Positions 45,796-57,364 of a stretch of 64,000 nucleotides of DNA are shown here, piece by piece. Position 1 is the stretch's first letter, and every line of letters begins with the position of its first letter. The notes below the pieces were generated by a model. That model was given only the letters and a program-made list of their open reading frames with translations, had not been told where the DNA came from and did no database searches. The position numbers and the translations under genes were made by a program. Source of the DNA: Hymenopellis radicata (Eukaryota; Basidiomycota; Agaricomycetes; Agaricales; Physalacriaceae); contig JADNRX010000022.1 of NCBI GenBank assembly GCA_015501595.1, positions 248,001 through 312,000 on the forward strand, written 5' to 3'.

Positions 45796-47354
45796 CTACT
45801 CTTCCGCAACCACAACGACACTTTTCGCCTTGTTCTTACCCAGCTGAACCGCCAAAATCGCCTCTCCAGCATACTCCAATCCTTGCGTCACATCCTCCCT
45901 ATACTTCAACTCACCTCGCGCGACGAGATCGGGCATCGTCTTATAAAACTCGTCCTGGTATTTGGGATCCAAATCCGTCACGATGAACCCAAACATCTTG
46001 ATGCGCCTGAACACGACATTGGCAAAGTGCTACATGTTGTCAGAGCGGCAAAGAAAGGTAGAGCGAGAAACAAACCTTTAGTTTCATCCCGTCGGTGAGG
46101 TTGTACGTGGAAATGAGACCGCATTCAATGAAACGAGCAAAGTTGGCGGAGTACGCGAGTGCCAAGTCGAGTGTTTCGCCGCCGACATTGTCCCAATACC
46201 TAAACATCATCATTCTTAGCGATTAAGACAGAAGTTCGATTCACATACACGTCAATTGGACCTTCTTTCTCCAAAATTTCCTGAGTGCTTGTGGTCTTGT
46301 AGTTAAAGGCAACATCAGCACCAATCGACTTCATGAATTCGACCTTTTCATCTGAGCCGGCGGACGCGATGACTTTAAGACCATCGCGTTTCGCGAGCTG
46401 AATGACCAAGCTGCACGGTGTTGTTAATTGAGAAAAGTTGTCAGATAGCAAGCTGCATACGATCCGACAGGTCCTGCGTGTAAATAATGTTAGATCGCGA
46501 GAACATGGATGACCGGGAATGAGTACCTCCTCCAGTGGTAATGAAAGCAGTTTCTCCCTGCGTCGACGTTAGCAATGATGTTCATCAACGGACAGAAGAC
46601 AAGCGAACAGATTTGGCGCCAGAATATTCCTTCCATGCGTTGTAAGCAGTGCGGCCTGTTGCAGATTAGATGTGTGTGAACGCCCTAGAGTTCTAAGGAG
46701 CACACCTGGCAATCCCAAAGGACCTAGATACGCTGACCATGGAATCTTCCCGTTCGCGTTTGTAACCACGAAGATGGCGTCTCGAGCAATATCTTCAGGG
46801 AGAAGGACGCTGTATTCCGACAGATCTTGGGTCTACAGTTAGCTGGCCACACATTAGCACTAAATGTCTGGACAGATACCCATGAAGCCATAGACATGAT
46901 CACCGGCCTTGAAGTTTGAATTTTCTGAGCGCAGAACGCGTGCCACAAGAAAGCCGCGGACACTAATCAGGCATATTATGAGGGAATGCAAAGGAACCAA
47001 TCAAGCAACACGCACGGCTTTCCCAGGGCATAAGCAGGCTGGAAGTGAATACCGTGAGTCCAGGCTCACACGAATGACAAGTGCCGCGACACATACGGCA
47101 TAGGATTGGATCTTGGGATCACGCATTCTGCCCCGCATGAAGGGCTCAATCGAGACCGAGAGGGTCTTCACCAGGATGCCGCCATGCAGGGGTACATTCT
47201 CGATATCAATAGTTGCGTTCGTCTCATATGTTGTGGTCTTGCCAGGCTCGGGAAAACCTGTAGGCAATGATGAGGTGCCGCGGAAGAGAAACATAATGTG
47301 AAATGCACCCGTCGGGATTTCCTTGAAGATGAGCTGCGCGTTGCGAATAGACAT
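45796..47354 (-). CDS. NADP-dependent MDR-family reductase (LTB4 12-dehydrogenase-like)
   Basis: Medium-chain dehydrogenase/reductase of the leukotriene B4 12-hydroxydehydrogenase/prostaglandin reductase type. These zinc-free enzymes reduce alpha,beta-unsaturated carbonyls with NADPH, in the cytosol. Starting at ATG 47354: SIEPFMRGRMRD, VRGFLVARVLRSENSNFKAG with DHVYGFM, LGPLGLPG, RTAYNAWKEYSG, GETAFITTGG and GPVGS split by introns, then VIQLAKRDGLKVIASAGSDE of the Rossmann fold, VEFMKSIGADVAFNYK, WDNVGGETLDLAL and, near the end, RIKMFGFIVTDLD. Ends VVVAEE at 45796. There are about nine exons, and the cofactor loop is spread over three very short ones. No metal-binding Cys cluster is present, consistent with the zinc-free subgroup. 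Confidence 0.9.
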
Positions 47355-48630
47355 GATGGTAGTAGATAGAGCTCTGAGTCTTGAATCTGGACCGGTAATG
47401 TGCTTTTGAGGCCTGATTGCAGAAGTATCAGCCAGTCATATGCTCACAAACGATGGTTCAATGAGTACACGTGGGTAAGGTCGAGCCCGAGGACGACTTA
47501 GTCAGTCAAATGCTTCTCAGTGATGGGGATGTTGGACGTTGAACACATGCAAGTATAATAGTAAGCGAGAGTGTAGACGCGGCCATACGTTGCAGTTGAT
47601 TATTACCGCCATGCCAGAACTTGGCAGTTAGGCATCAGCGTTCGGCGGCTTATAATCTATGTACTTCAAAGATCAACATGGGCGTGTATTCATAGGAAAC
47701 AAAGGACACACATTAGGGTACCTTTGCTCCTTGCTCCCGATGGGTGGTCCCATACGGACGCCGCGTTTGAAAGCAGACGCTATAAGTATAACCTTGTCAA
47801 GTCTGCCCGAGTCCTTTCTACAACCTCGGCTTCCGATGACGCGAATACTTCAGCGCTTTTCCGACGTCCTGGCCGACGGTAGGGTTCCTTCAAAACTGTA
47901 TCCCGTCGATGAGTGTGCGTGTGCTTGAAGTTGATGCCAGAATGTTTACTGGAACGAAAGGCAAAAGAAAAGAAGTTTCGGCAGACAGGCCGCCATCAGA
48001 TCAGCCTCCACAGCCACAATCTTGAATCAACCCGATCCCGAACGTTCATGACAAGATCATGTCGAGGAGCCACTGGCCCACCTCCACGACGCGCCTTGGA
48101 AATTTTTGAAGAACGACCAACGACGACACTCGATTAGCTCTCTCTAGTGACTATTGCGTGCAACCTCTCTGCCGCTTTATCTTTCTTTGGCACAGTTTCA
48201 TTCCCAATCGACTACGCGCCTCAGATGCGACTGGGTATCACGGCCGCACGTCAAACTACGTACCTGGAAACTGCTTTATCGACTGCGCGATACTCTGCAA
48301 GCCATACTTATCCAGCAAGATTTGCCGAAGTGACTCATTCGTACTTACGTCCCTACCCTGCATCTTGGCCGCTTTTGTGGAAGTTTTGCCCAAATATGGC
48401 GCAGAGTCCTCCCTTCCATCCATCAGGCAGTGTACGCAGCGTACTCTGTGTTACTGGATCCTGGATGCGTGTCAAGCCCAAGATGTATGTCATGTATGTG
48501 CAGCAGAGCGACGAGTATATAAGACGACGGGGATGAGGCTCTAGAGATGTCACCACCGTTTCCTTTCAGCTTCCGGGTCATCCTAGTTTTCAACAAATTT
48601 TCCCTCCAACACCTTTTATTCCGCTTCGCG
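47355..48630. other. Intergenic, nothing recognised
   Basis: Divergent spacer between the minus-strand reductase and the plus-strand RTA1 gene, so it probably contains both promoters. Several short frames (e.g. 47659-47928) have no motif or splice support. The pyrimidine-rich stretch at 48560-48625 is the likely leader of the RTA1 gene. Confidence 0.5.
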
Positions 48631-49995
48631 ATGTTGGATCACAGTGAGTCTCTTATTTCTTCATGATATAACTCTGCTGACGCGTTGCACTTGTAGTTTT
48701 ACCCCTTATTTCACGCGCCGATAACGCACCTGCTGCTGAGCTTGAAGAAAAAGAATCACAATATGGGTACACACCTACGAAATCCGTGTGCTTGATTCTC
48801 CTTGTACTCTTCAGTATCTCAACCCGTAAGTTGGACGTTCAACTTCTACTTGCACAAGGTTCTCAGGCATACAATAACTCTAGTGATACACACCGCCCAA
48901 ACAATACGATACCGCATGCTCTGGCCCATACTGACTATCCTCCTCGCTGGTTCGCTAGAGATAGCCGGATGGGTCGGTCGATTCTGGTCTAGTTTCGACG
49001 ACACGAAAGACACGCCTTTCATAATTCAGTAAATCGCCGTCCTCCCCTGTCCTTCATGTTCTCAAACTCATCTCTTCCTAGAATCGTCACGACTATCATC
49101 GGACCTACACCGTTCTTGGCAGCCAACTTTATCATCTTTGGTGCCATCGTAAGAATCATGGGGCAGGGATTCAGCCGATTGAGTCCGAGATACTGTCAGT
49201 GTCACTTTTCTTCTCGGGAATCAGGTTATTGACAGCGCCGCAGATTCCATTATATTCGTGAGCTGCGATGTCATCTCCCTTTTTGTCCAAGCCGTCGGTG
49301 GTGGAATCGCCTCCGCCTCGCACACGCCCGAGAAAGCAAACCTGGGCGGTAAAATCATGCTTGGCGGTATTATTTTCCAGCTAGGTTTGTCTCTAACAAG
49401 CTTTCGCCTGCTTACGTCTAACTCTCCCGTCCAGTTGTCATGACCCTCTTCCTCTTTCTTGCTGCAGAGTTCTTTTACCGCTTCTTCACCGAGTCGCCTA
49501 TAGAAGGACGAGCCCTTGTCACAGTCGACACTGTTGCCAGCCACGTAACACTCACAAGCTCGGGATACAGGCTCAGCTCCAAGACGCGCCTCATGCTTGT
49601 CGCACTCTTCTTCTGCACTGCGTGCCTCTACATCCGGGCAATCTACCGAACTATTGAACTCGCAGGTGGCTGGGACGGAGCTATCATTAAAACGGAGAAA
49701 TGGTTCAGTGAGTTTATCTTGCGATTCTCCCTCAATCTCATACTAATCAATATCGTGTATAGACATCTTTGACGGCGCTATGGTCGTGCTCGCATTCTAC
49801 ACCATGAACTTTGCGCATCCCGGCAGGCTCCTTGGCCGGGACGCGATGAATGCGAAGAACACCACCAGTCTTGACAAGCCAGAGCAGTTGGAGATGGGCA
49901 GCGCGGGGTCTTTGATCTCTAACCACGACGTGGTAGCGGCACAACCTGCCTCTGTTGTGGCGCCCGATCACACTTATAGCGGTGGGCATTATTAG
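48631..49995 (+). CDS. RTA1-like membrane protein
   Basis: Member of the RTA1 (lipid-translocating exporter, RTM1/RSB1) family of seven-helix fungal membrane proteins, linked in yeasts to resistance to toxic lipids and sterol-related drugs. ATG 48631 opens a 13 nt first exon (MLDH). Helices include SVCLILLVLFSISTLVH, MLWPILTILLAGSLEIAGWV, TIIGPTPFLAANFIIFGAIV with the family motif LSPRYYSIIFVSCDVISLFV, and QAVGGGIASASH. MTLFLFLAAEFFYRFF and RLMLVALFFCTACLYIRAIY precede YRTIELAGGWDG, the RTA1 signature, and FNIFDGAMVVLAFYTMNFAH. The last helix is followed by a soluble tail ending at TAG 49995. Six or so short introns. Intact. Confidence 0.92.
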
Positions 49996-50187
49996 GGTAG
50001 ATTGTCAATTTTTTGTTTTGTTTTGCACACGGACTAGTACATACAAATTTATATACCATACAGACGAGAATTATTCAAATGCCCGCCGAGGCATTGACTT
50101 GAATCTCAAAGCTTTGTCTCACGCAACTTGAACTTGTTGGGCCGCATCCCTCTGCGCGTGCACAACATGCGCAGCATTGAGCAACAA

Positions 50188-50625
50188 GGCCCCGGGAAAC
50201 TCCCCTAGGACTCCAGCGATTTTGGCGGATTTGAGAGCCCAGATATTGCGATTTTGGCAGCGAAAATCCGCGGATTTGAGGAGAAAATGGTCAAAAGCCC
50301 GGCGGATTTCGCGGATTTGAGAGGATCAGCAGGAAACTTTGGCACATGCACATGCTCGCATTCTGCTGGATATTACTCTCAGGCTGCACGTAACGCACTG
50401 TTCGGTTGGCCTATGGACGTGAGTGAGCATCGGAGAGGCACAGAAGCGAAATTTCACCAGAAGAAATCACGAAACGTGATTTGGTGGGGTGACCAACGGG
50501 CACGTGGCGTGACTTCCTCGGCGATTTTTGGTGGATTTGAGGCCCAAATCGTCCAAAAGTACGCGGATTTGAGGGCTATCTTCGAAGGTCGCGCCGCCGG
50601 AGTCCTAGTGGAGTTTCCCGGGGCC
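50188..50625. mobile_element. 438 bp MITE with 10 bp target duplication
   Basis: Terminal inverted repeats of about 27-31 bp: the left end begins GGCCCCGGGAAACTCC and the right end finishes GGAGTTTCCCGGGGCC. The 27 bp arms (50188-50214 and 50599-50625) differ at one position. The element is flanked by a perfect 10 bp duplication, TGAGCAACAA (50178-50187 and 50626-50635). Inside, GCGGATTTGAG recurs near both ends. No transposase. The 9-10 bp target duplication points to the Mutator (MULE) superfamily, which is inference. The intact duplication implies recent insertion. Confidence 0.88.
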
Positions 50626-50677
50626 TGAGCAACAACCAATCTACTTAGAGACGTGCTCCAGGTTCAAGTCCATAGTT

Positions 50678-50794
50678 CGAGTTCAGTTCTTGTCAAACAC
50701 CCAAGGCCTTGCGGCCCTACCCAACGAGCTGCATCTGGACATCCTCTCCCACCTGGGCGCTGTCCGCTTCCCTGCATGCAGTTTGCCATTTTAG
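50678..50794 (+). pseudogene. F-box gene fragment
   Basis: A short plus-strand frame reads LAALPNELHLDILSHLGAVR, a clean F-box start as in Agaricomycete F-box proteins (LPxELxxxILSHL), ending in TAG at about 50794. Nothing downstream continues the protein, so this is a truncated copy. It lies right beside the MITE. Confidence 0.5.
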
Positions 50795-51019
50795 ATCTGC
50801 AGTTATTTTATGATTTCAATAGAGGATGCTAAACTTTGGCCGTTGTGCTACTGAGCACGAAGAGGGAACTAGAATGAATGCGGACTGAGGATGTCATACT
50901 GATTGCGAGCAAGTACGACAAGGCCAATAAATACAAGGTCTCCATGCTGGTCGGCGTAAGTAAAGCGCCAGAGCAGGAAGAAGTCCGTGGTACATATATA
51001 TAAGTTAGAGGCATGATGA

Positions 51020-52227
51020 CTAGTAGTGCTTGTCGTGGTGCTTGCCCTTCCCAGGGTGCTTGCCGTGGTGCTTGTCCTTCCCGTGGTGCTTATCTTTCCA
51101 GTCGCGCTTGTCCTTCTCCTTCTCGTCATCGCAGTCCTCCTTCTCGTGGTGTTTATCCTTCTCCTTCCTGTCGTGCTTCTCCTTCTCCTTCTCGTCATTG
51201 CAGTCCTCCTTCTTGTCGTCCTTGTCCTTCTTGTCGTCCTTATCCTTCCCATCCTGCTTATCATGGCGCTTATACTTGTCGTGTTTATCCTTCTCTTCGT
51301 GCTTCTCCTTCTCCTTCCTGTCGTGTTGCTCCTTCTCCTTCTCGTCATCGCAGTCCTCCTTCTTGTCGTCCTTATCCTTCTTGTCGTCCTTGTCCTTCCT
51401 GTCGTCCTTATCCTTCCTGTCGTGCTTCTCTTTCTCCTTCTCGTCATCGCAGTCCTCCTTCTTGTCGTCCTTGTCCTTCTTGTCGTCCTTATCCTTCCCG
51501 TCCTGCTTATCATGGCGCTTATACTTGTCGTGCTTATCCTTCTCTTCGTGCTTTTCCTTCTCCTTCCTGTCGTGCTTCTCCTTCTCCTTCTCGTCATCGC
51601 AGTCCTCCTTCTTGTCATCCTTATCCTTCTTGTCGTCCTTGTCCTTCCTGTCGTCCTTATCCTTCCTGTCGTGCTTCTCTTTCTCCTTCTCGTCATCGCA
51701 GTCCTCCTTCTTGTCGTCCTTGTCCTTCCCGTCCTGCTTATCATGGCGCTTATACTTGTCGTGTTTATCCTTCTCTTCGTGCTCCTCCTTCTCCTTCTTG
51801 CCGTGCTTCTCCCTCTCCTTCTCGTCGTCGCAGTCCTCCTTCTCGTCATGTTTATTCTTCTCTTCGTGCTTGTCCTTCCTGTGCTTGTCCTTCCAGTCGT
51901 GCTTATCATCCCAAGTCTGGATACGCCGGCGTTAGCGGAAACAGGTTAAGCGCAAGGTTATATGCGTACCACCCAAGTCTCCTTGTCCTTGTGTTTAAAG
52001 TCCCTATGCTTTTCGTCCTTCTCGTCGCAATCCTTGTCTTTGTCGTCCTTATCCTTGAACTCTTTCTCCCTGAACTCCTTCTCCTTGAATTCCTTCTCCT
52101 TGAACTCCTTGTCATCCCATCTGGCCACAGCGCGCACTTTCATGCCTTGGTCAAGTGGCGCCCGTACGGCCGGGGCTGCGAGAGTGATCGCGGAGAGAGC
52201 TAGGACGGAGAGGACGTTGACCAACAT
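51020..52227 (-). CDS. Secreted Lys/Asp/Glu/His-rich repeat protein
   Basis: Two exons (51970-52227 and 51020-51916; intron 51917-51969) give 384 aa in one frame. Signal peptide: MLVNVLSVLALSAITLAAPA. The first exon then has KEFKEKEF-type repeats and DKDDKDKDCDEKDEKHRDFK. Exon 2 is almost wholly charged: about 250 bp super-repeats, each made of a longer unit with KHDKYKRHDKQDGKDKDDK and a shorter one with KKDKDDKKEDCDDEKEKEKH. It ends KHHGKHPGKGKHHDKHY. The charged frame is chosen because it continues from the signal-peptide exon, uses GAC/AAG/GAG codons and ends at a proper stop. Each unit has one Cys and several His, so metal binding or cross-linking is possible. It should be disordered and extracellular. 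No named family is known to me. TATTTAAG lies about 70 bp upstream. Confidence 0.75.
51180..51860 (-). repeat. Coding tandem super-repeats of the charged protein
   Basis: Long coding repeat tract. The landmark CTTATCATGGCGCTTATACT occurs at about 51256, 51505 and 51736, spaced about 249 and 231 bp. Units differ by few bases, and the last is shortened by loss of one internal block. All length changes keep the charged frame. Confidence 0.85.
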
Positions 52228-52790
52228 GGTGACTGAGAGCGGATGAGCAGTCGGAAGACAAGTGGGAACGATGTCGAAAACACCGACAGCTCAGTGCTTA
52301 AATACTGAGAGTAACGGCAGTTCGGCGATGATGCACGTAGGACCGACTGAGGCGTCGAGAACACAAGGACATGAACTTGCTTGGCTGCTCTCGTCGAGCC
52401 AAGGCTAAGTGTTCAGTTCGCTAGTAGGCAAAGTGTGCGGGCGTTGTAGGAAACACGGCGCCGTCACGTTTGGCCATGAACACCCGGTCACGTCGACTCC
52501 AGGATGAGACATTCCAGCTGCCTTCACTGATGTTGTGAATACGGTCAGCCGTCGACAAGGTCTTGCACTTATGGGCCACTTGAGCAAAGAGTGTCGGAGG
52601 TGGCAGAACGGCCTGAAGAGCATGCACAGAGAGCGAGCTTGGCACCGAGAGACACGGGCATACCCAAGCGAATCCTGGCATACGAAAGGCTGATAGGTCT
52701 AGGATGGTATGCTTATAATATCCACGGGTTGAGCGCTGAGTATCTAATGGATGTGGACATGGACGCGCTAATGCAAAGCCATTGGCTTTC
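52228..52790. other. Promoter side of the repeat protein, then unique sequence
   Basis: Upstream region of the minus-strand repeat protein gene, with a TATTTAAG-type TATA box near 52298-52305. The rest shows no supported gene. Confidence 0.45.
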
Positions 52791-52794
52791 TGTC

Positions 52795-52925
52795 CAACAC
52801 AATAGTGAGATACTTGTACATATCATAGCTTCCGATTTTTTACTTACAGAGTTGCCGACATCGTATTCGTGCTCCACGTCCTTTGCAGTGACGGTCATGA
52901 ACTCAGTGGTTCTCTTTATCGGCGG
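52795..52925 (-). pseudogene. Fragment of the DUF6697-like gene, intron retained
   Basis: About 130 bp strongly similar to 44600-44730. The translated part FMTVTAKDVEHEYDVGN matches the 3' end of exon 3 of the DUF6697-like gene (FLTVTAKDVEHEYDVGN), and similarity continues through the GTAAGTAAAAA intron start into the intron body. So it was copied at DNA level, not from mRNA. Flanks differ from the parent. Confidence 0.8.
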
Positions 52926-54400
52926 CAGGGTCCGCGCCATGATTTCAAACTCCGAAGTCGATTCTGCTCTTGTGTTCCCCTCATCATCCGTCCGCAACTT
53001 GCTGCTCTCGGTGCTGGCGAGCAATTCAACATATGAATTCGACTGCTGAAAACATGGTTCTTTTTCGAACGATCGAGAACGACAGACGAGGACCAACACG
53101 CGTTGCATTAGGGCGCCTACTTGGAGCGGCGACCACGACAGCAAAGCCAACGGGTCCATGCCAGGCGCGGTAAACACGACACGACGAGCCGACCCAATGC
53201 ACTGAGGACGCGACCTATGCGCTCAGGGCCGCACGACGAGCATCATGATAACTTCGAGACGATTGTTGGTGCTTACCACAGGGGTACGTGATCTTAGCCT
53301 TCAGCGGCTATGTTCATGCCTAATTCCAGCACGCGTCCAATACTAGCCAATACTCCTGACGAGGTGGTGGGAGCCGACGTAGGACTCTGACACATGTACG
53401 GTGCTCGAAATATACTTGGATATCTTGTCACCCGCGTTATGTCTCCTCCCGATTTTACCTTGCCAACAACCGCGTCCGACGTCTGTTCAACGGCACGTTT
53501 CCCTTCTGTTTTTTTCTTTTCCGTTTTATACTCAATTGTACAGCAGTACACGTCAGAGTGTGAGCGTATCGTAAGTCCCTACGGTATAAGAAGATATGTG
53601 TGGCAAATTCCTCTCAGCTGCTCGAGCGCTCCGAAGGGGCCGGGTTGCGTCGATCCTTATCGCGTTATGCGGATCGCGATGCGGGTATGCACGGCTTGTC
53701 AATGTGTAAGGATTTTCAGAACACGGCGTCCTGGAAGGGGTCGCGTGAGGCGGCATGTGGACGTGGTGGCGGGCGCTTCCCTTCTGTTATGTCTCTTAGG
53801 GTCAACCTAACATGAGAAGCTCATCAAGTTGCTTCGGGTACTGGCTTTCCGTGTGTCTCTTCTTCTCGCACTGCCATTCTTCTTTATCTTCTTGGTTGTC
53901 CATGCAGCGTGTGGCTGGATGTCTTTGCTGCGTGGCAGGCTGAATAGCCTCAGAATCCGACCTTGGATATCCTCGATGGTCAAGGAGTGTGGCCACGTAG
54001 CTCAGATGTTATGTGGTCGTCTTTAGTTGAGCATTGATCATTTTTTGCAGTTGATTTCTCTGCTCTTCACGATTGACTGCCTTGCCATCTCACGTGGTGT
54101 TCAACTTCTTGCTCTTTTTTCCTTGTTCTTTCCGCGTCATAGTTATGTCTCCCCGAAGTTGGCAATCTGACATAAAACCCAATGCATAGTGTATCAACTC
54201 TGGCCCATACCCAGAGAAGCAAGGAAAAACGGGAGTCGGACACCTGAGGATGTATGAGGTCCGAGTCGGCTGAACTACGTGACCACGGTTGGGAGTTGTC
54301 TGAATGGACACAATACACTCGAAAGTTAAAGCGTTGGGTTCCCGAACGAGTCCATATCCAAGTCATCATCGATATAAAGAAACACCCTTTGTATGTCATC
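52926..54400. other. Gene-poor interval
   Basis: No gene supported. 53820-54070 on the plus strand is related to 57365-57620 (both contain TAGCTCAGATG followed about 45-50 bp later by a T6 run and GC), so it belongs to the repeat field to the right. Confidence 0.5.
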
Positions 54401-54409
54401 ACGGTATGA

Positions 54410-55330
54410 CAAGTAAGCTATGCGACCGCGATGGATGGTGAAGAATCAGATATGCTGACCTTTGTCACGGGTATATTGACCTCGACGATGGTCGTCTGAG
54501 GAGTCTAAGCCTCTCCGGGCAAGACTAAGACCATCATGAAAGGCGAACACTGGTAAAAAGCTCAAAAGAAGCTATGCATGTCGGCAGCCACGAAAAAAAT
54601 TATGTGGATCACATCAATGTTAGGATGTTACGCTATGTGGCCCGCAATTGGGGGCGAGTCGCGAAAGTGGGATGACGAGTGAGTCAACGCGAGGGGTAAG
54701 AAGACAGTATGAGGTGAGGCTGATGAAACGGCGCTGAGGATAGTACCCTTTGATGCGACTGCAGCATCCACTATCACCAAGTATGCGCCCCATTCACGGA
54801 CGCCGCGATAGCACACTCACGTTCAGCTCCTTAGCTTCTCAGCTAAGCGCCCACAGTCTCGTACTGCAAATCCTCCGTGTACCACGTCCAATTTGCATTC
54901 CGAGGCTGTGGAAAAAAAAATTACCTGCGCGCCATGACATGTAGCCAAACTCGATAAGGCATCTGGCCATAGCTTGTATTCTGCCAGTGTGCACATAGAT
55001 AATTTACCAACGACGGCATGACGAGGAAGAGTAAGAGAGGGCGACACAGACGAGCAAGGGATGAGATCGATGAGAGAGAGGGAGACGAGGACGCGTGCGT
55101 CAATAAGGGATGCGTCCGGAGGAGCGCGTGTGAAGATGAAACTGTGCACGCGACAGACAGACAAGCTTTGAAGAGTAGACGCGGGGAGAGACGCCGGGGG
55201 TACGGCCACCACGCACCCGTAGCTCTTTCTATATTCCGACCATGGGATGCGGCATCCTCTTCCTCCTTTGAGGCCCTCTTCTACAAGCGACTTCTTCGGC
55301 ATGCTCATCCCGGAAGATGTCCTCCTCGCT
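54410..55330 (-). repeat. Degenerate repeat unit 1
   Basis: Minus-strand module related to 57700-58570 and 58590-59270. It shares GGCCAGATGCCTTATCGAG, a T9 run in the context AATTTTTTTTTCC, the hairpin TTAGCTGAGAAGCTAA (54831-54846) and a second module ending at GGTCGCATAGC. Strongly diverged, with no intact frame. Confidence 0.55.
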
Positions 55331-55959
55331 GACCTGTAACCGCTGAGGTGAGTGTCAGTAAGGGTGAGGCGAGGTGGCGAGGTGGTGATGCTGTTGCCCC
55401 GAGGAGCCGGTTGACTCGGAGGAGGGATACGAGTTGAAGACAGCGAAGATGAAGCTGTGTTCGTAGCGAAGGGCAAACAGGACACGTCGTCGGGGTGAGG
55501 AATAGAGAGCCGCGAGTGTCCAAGGGATTGCAGGTTGCGAGGCGTAAAAAGCAGCAAAAACTGATGATATGGTTGGAGCTCAGTATAATGGCCAGACACG
55601 ATGAGCTATCTGGGCATACAAGCGAGCACGAACGAGGCAGTTTGACTCAGGTAGACCAGTCGCGTCATTGCAAAAATTGCGATCCAGAGGTCACATTTTC
55701 CTTAGAACGGTGGTAACGGCTACGCCATCCGACCGTGAGCATGAATGTTGATATGGGATTATCTGGGCTGGGATGATGCCACCATTACCCGAACGCTGTG
55801 CGCGTCAGTCTCGACCTCAAATCCAGGTTGAACAAAGAGAAGCCGTACTGTGAGGGTTCTGTATTCGATCTTGAAGAGGATGAGTCAAAGACAGGTAAGT
55901 GTGGAGGAAGATGATGTTGCACAAGAAGATAAATGAAGAAGAAGACAAGAGCGAGGCAG

Positions 55960-56155
55960 AGAAGAAGCCTCGGAAGGAATGCTGAAGAGGACCAAGCCGT
56001 AGCCTGCCTCGACCCGGAACGCACAATAAAGAAGATAGCCATCGACAAGAGGGTGACGCGAGGTATAAATTGGAAAAAAAAATTTCGACATCAATTCGTA
56101 CTGCTAGGTAGAGTAGCCGCTGTGCTATCCGACCTGCATCATAAGTAGTAATCAG
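55960..56155 (-). repeat. Degenerate repeat fragment
   Basis: Contains GGTCGGATAGCACAGCGGCT, then about 35 bp later a T9 run, matching the second module of the units at 54410, 57700 and 58590. Confidence 0.45.
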
Positions 56156-57364
56156 GAGGAGAATAAGAGACGGTCAGTTCAAGTTCAGAGAAGCGGTGAT
56201 AGGAAGGAGGATGTAGGAAGAAGTCGACGTTGCGCACGCTGAATATCCTAGTCCCGGCATGTTGCATGTCTAAAACCCAAATTTCATGGCGCGCGCTGAA
56301 AAGACAGGTCCGAATGCCGTCATTCAGCAGTCGGTTCGTCGCCCAAGTACTCCAATAAGCCGGTGTTGGTCATCCCGCCGCCAAGTGCCCGTAGGTAGGC
56401 CCCCGCCGTAATCAATCGAATTCTTCAGCACTCCGTCGAACTAGCCGCCATCCCGGTTTGGTGAGAGGAACAAGTGCGCTGAAGCGGAAGCTATGAGAAG
56501 CGTGCGAGTTAGGACTAGAGAGGAGTCAAGAGGGCGCCGTCGAGGTGGGTTGCATCAAAGGACGATTTCAAACTCCGCATCCCATCCGCGACTTGCTGCT
56601 CTCGATTTGCTAGAGAGCGACTACGCACAGGACTCTGACATATTACTCCTCGCTGCAGACACGATCACGTCCGAACGACGAGGAAATAGTGACCAGAGCG
56701 ACTGGCGGGGTAATCGAACATGAACATGGGAGACTGGTCAGTCAACTAGTCCTGTAACCGAACCCTCTAATAAGACAAGTCCCCTCTAATGAGACAAGTC
56801 CGTATATCGTCGACTTGTCACTTTTATACGGTCGGTAGCGAGACTATCAGTCAACGGACATCAATTTTATCTCTAGTTCAATTCACGATGCTTGTTTCTA
56901 GTTGAGGCCTGTAACGGCTCCAATCACTACGGCCCTTCGCGCAGTATCAAGGTAGTAAGTTTCCGAGCCCTTCTCTCATAAGACTCTACAGGTTGTCAGT
57001 ACAACCAGTGTGGCGTCCTTATTTGCGTCCCCGGCATTGAGGCATTGGGAAACGTGTATTCACTTGCGGCGAGTCGTTCAGTGTTACTTTATTCGCAAAT
57101 GGCTCGTTACAACAGATTAATGCAACGGTCGCCCGGACGATAGAATTTACGCACGTTCAGGTTTCGACAAGAGAAAAAGCTGAAGTTCTCTTCAAGAGGG
57201 CATCGGCATACGACCAAGTTCAAGATGCGAACCTCCTCCCTTCTTTCCTCACCCCGGCACCAAGCCGTTACTATCACACTCCCTTCCACGTACGTTCCTC
57301 CTCTAGCCTAATGGAGAACTTAGGGCATTCACGCTAGGTGCCCAAGCGAAGAACGTGTAGTCCC

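Noticed and set aside
50869..51909. Long minus-strand frame rich in Arg/Thr (RTTRRT-type) and three plus-strand Ser/Pro/Leu frames over the repeat tract
   Set aside because: All are by-products of the low-complexity coding repeats. Only the Lys/Asp/Glu frame links in phase to a signal-peptide exon and ends at a sensible stop.
54823..55599. 258 aa minus-strand frame through repeat unit 1, and the 190 aa frame at 58881-59453
   Set aside because: They lie in related repeats but do not align to each other over their length, have no motif or start context, and are broken in unit 2.
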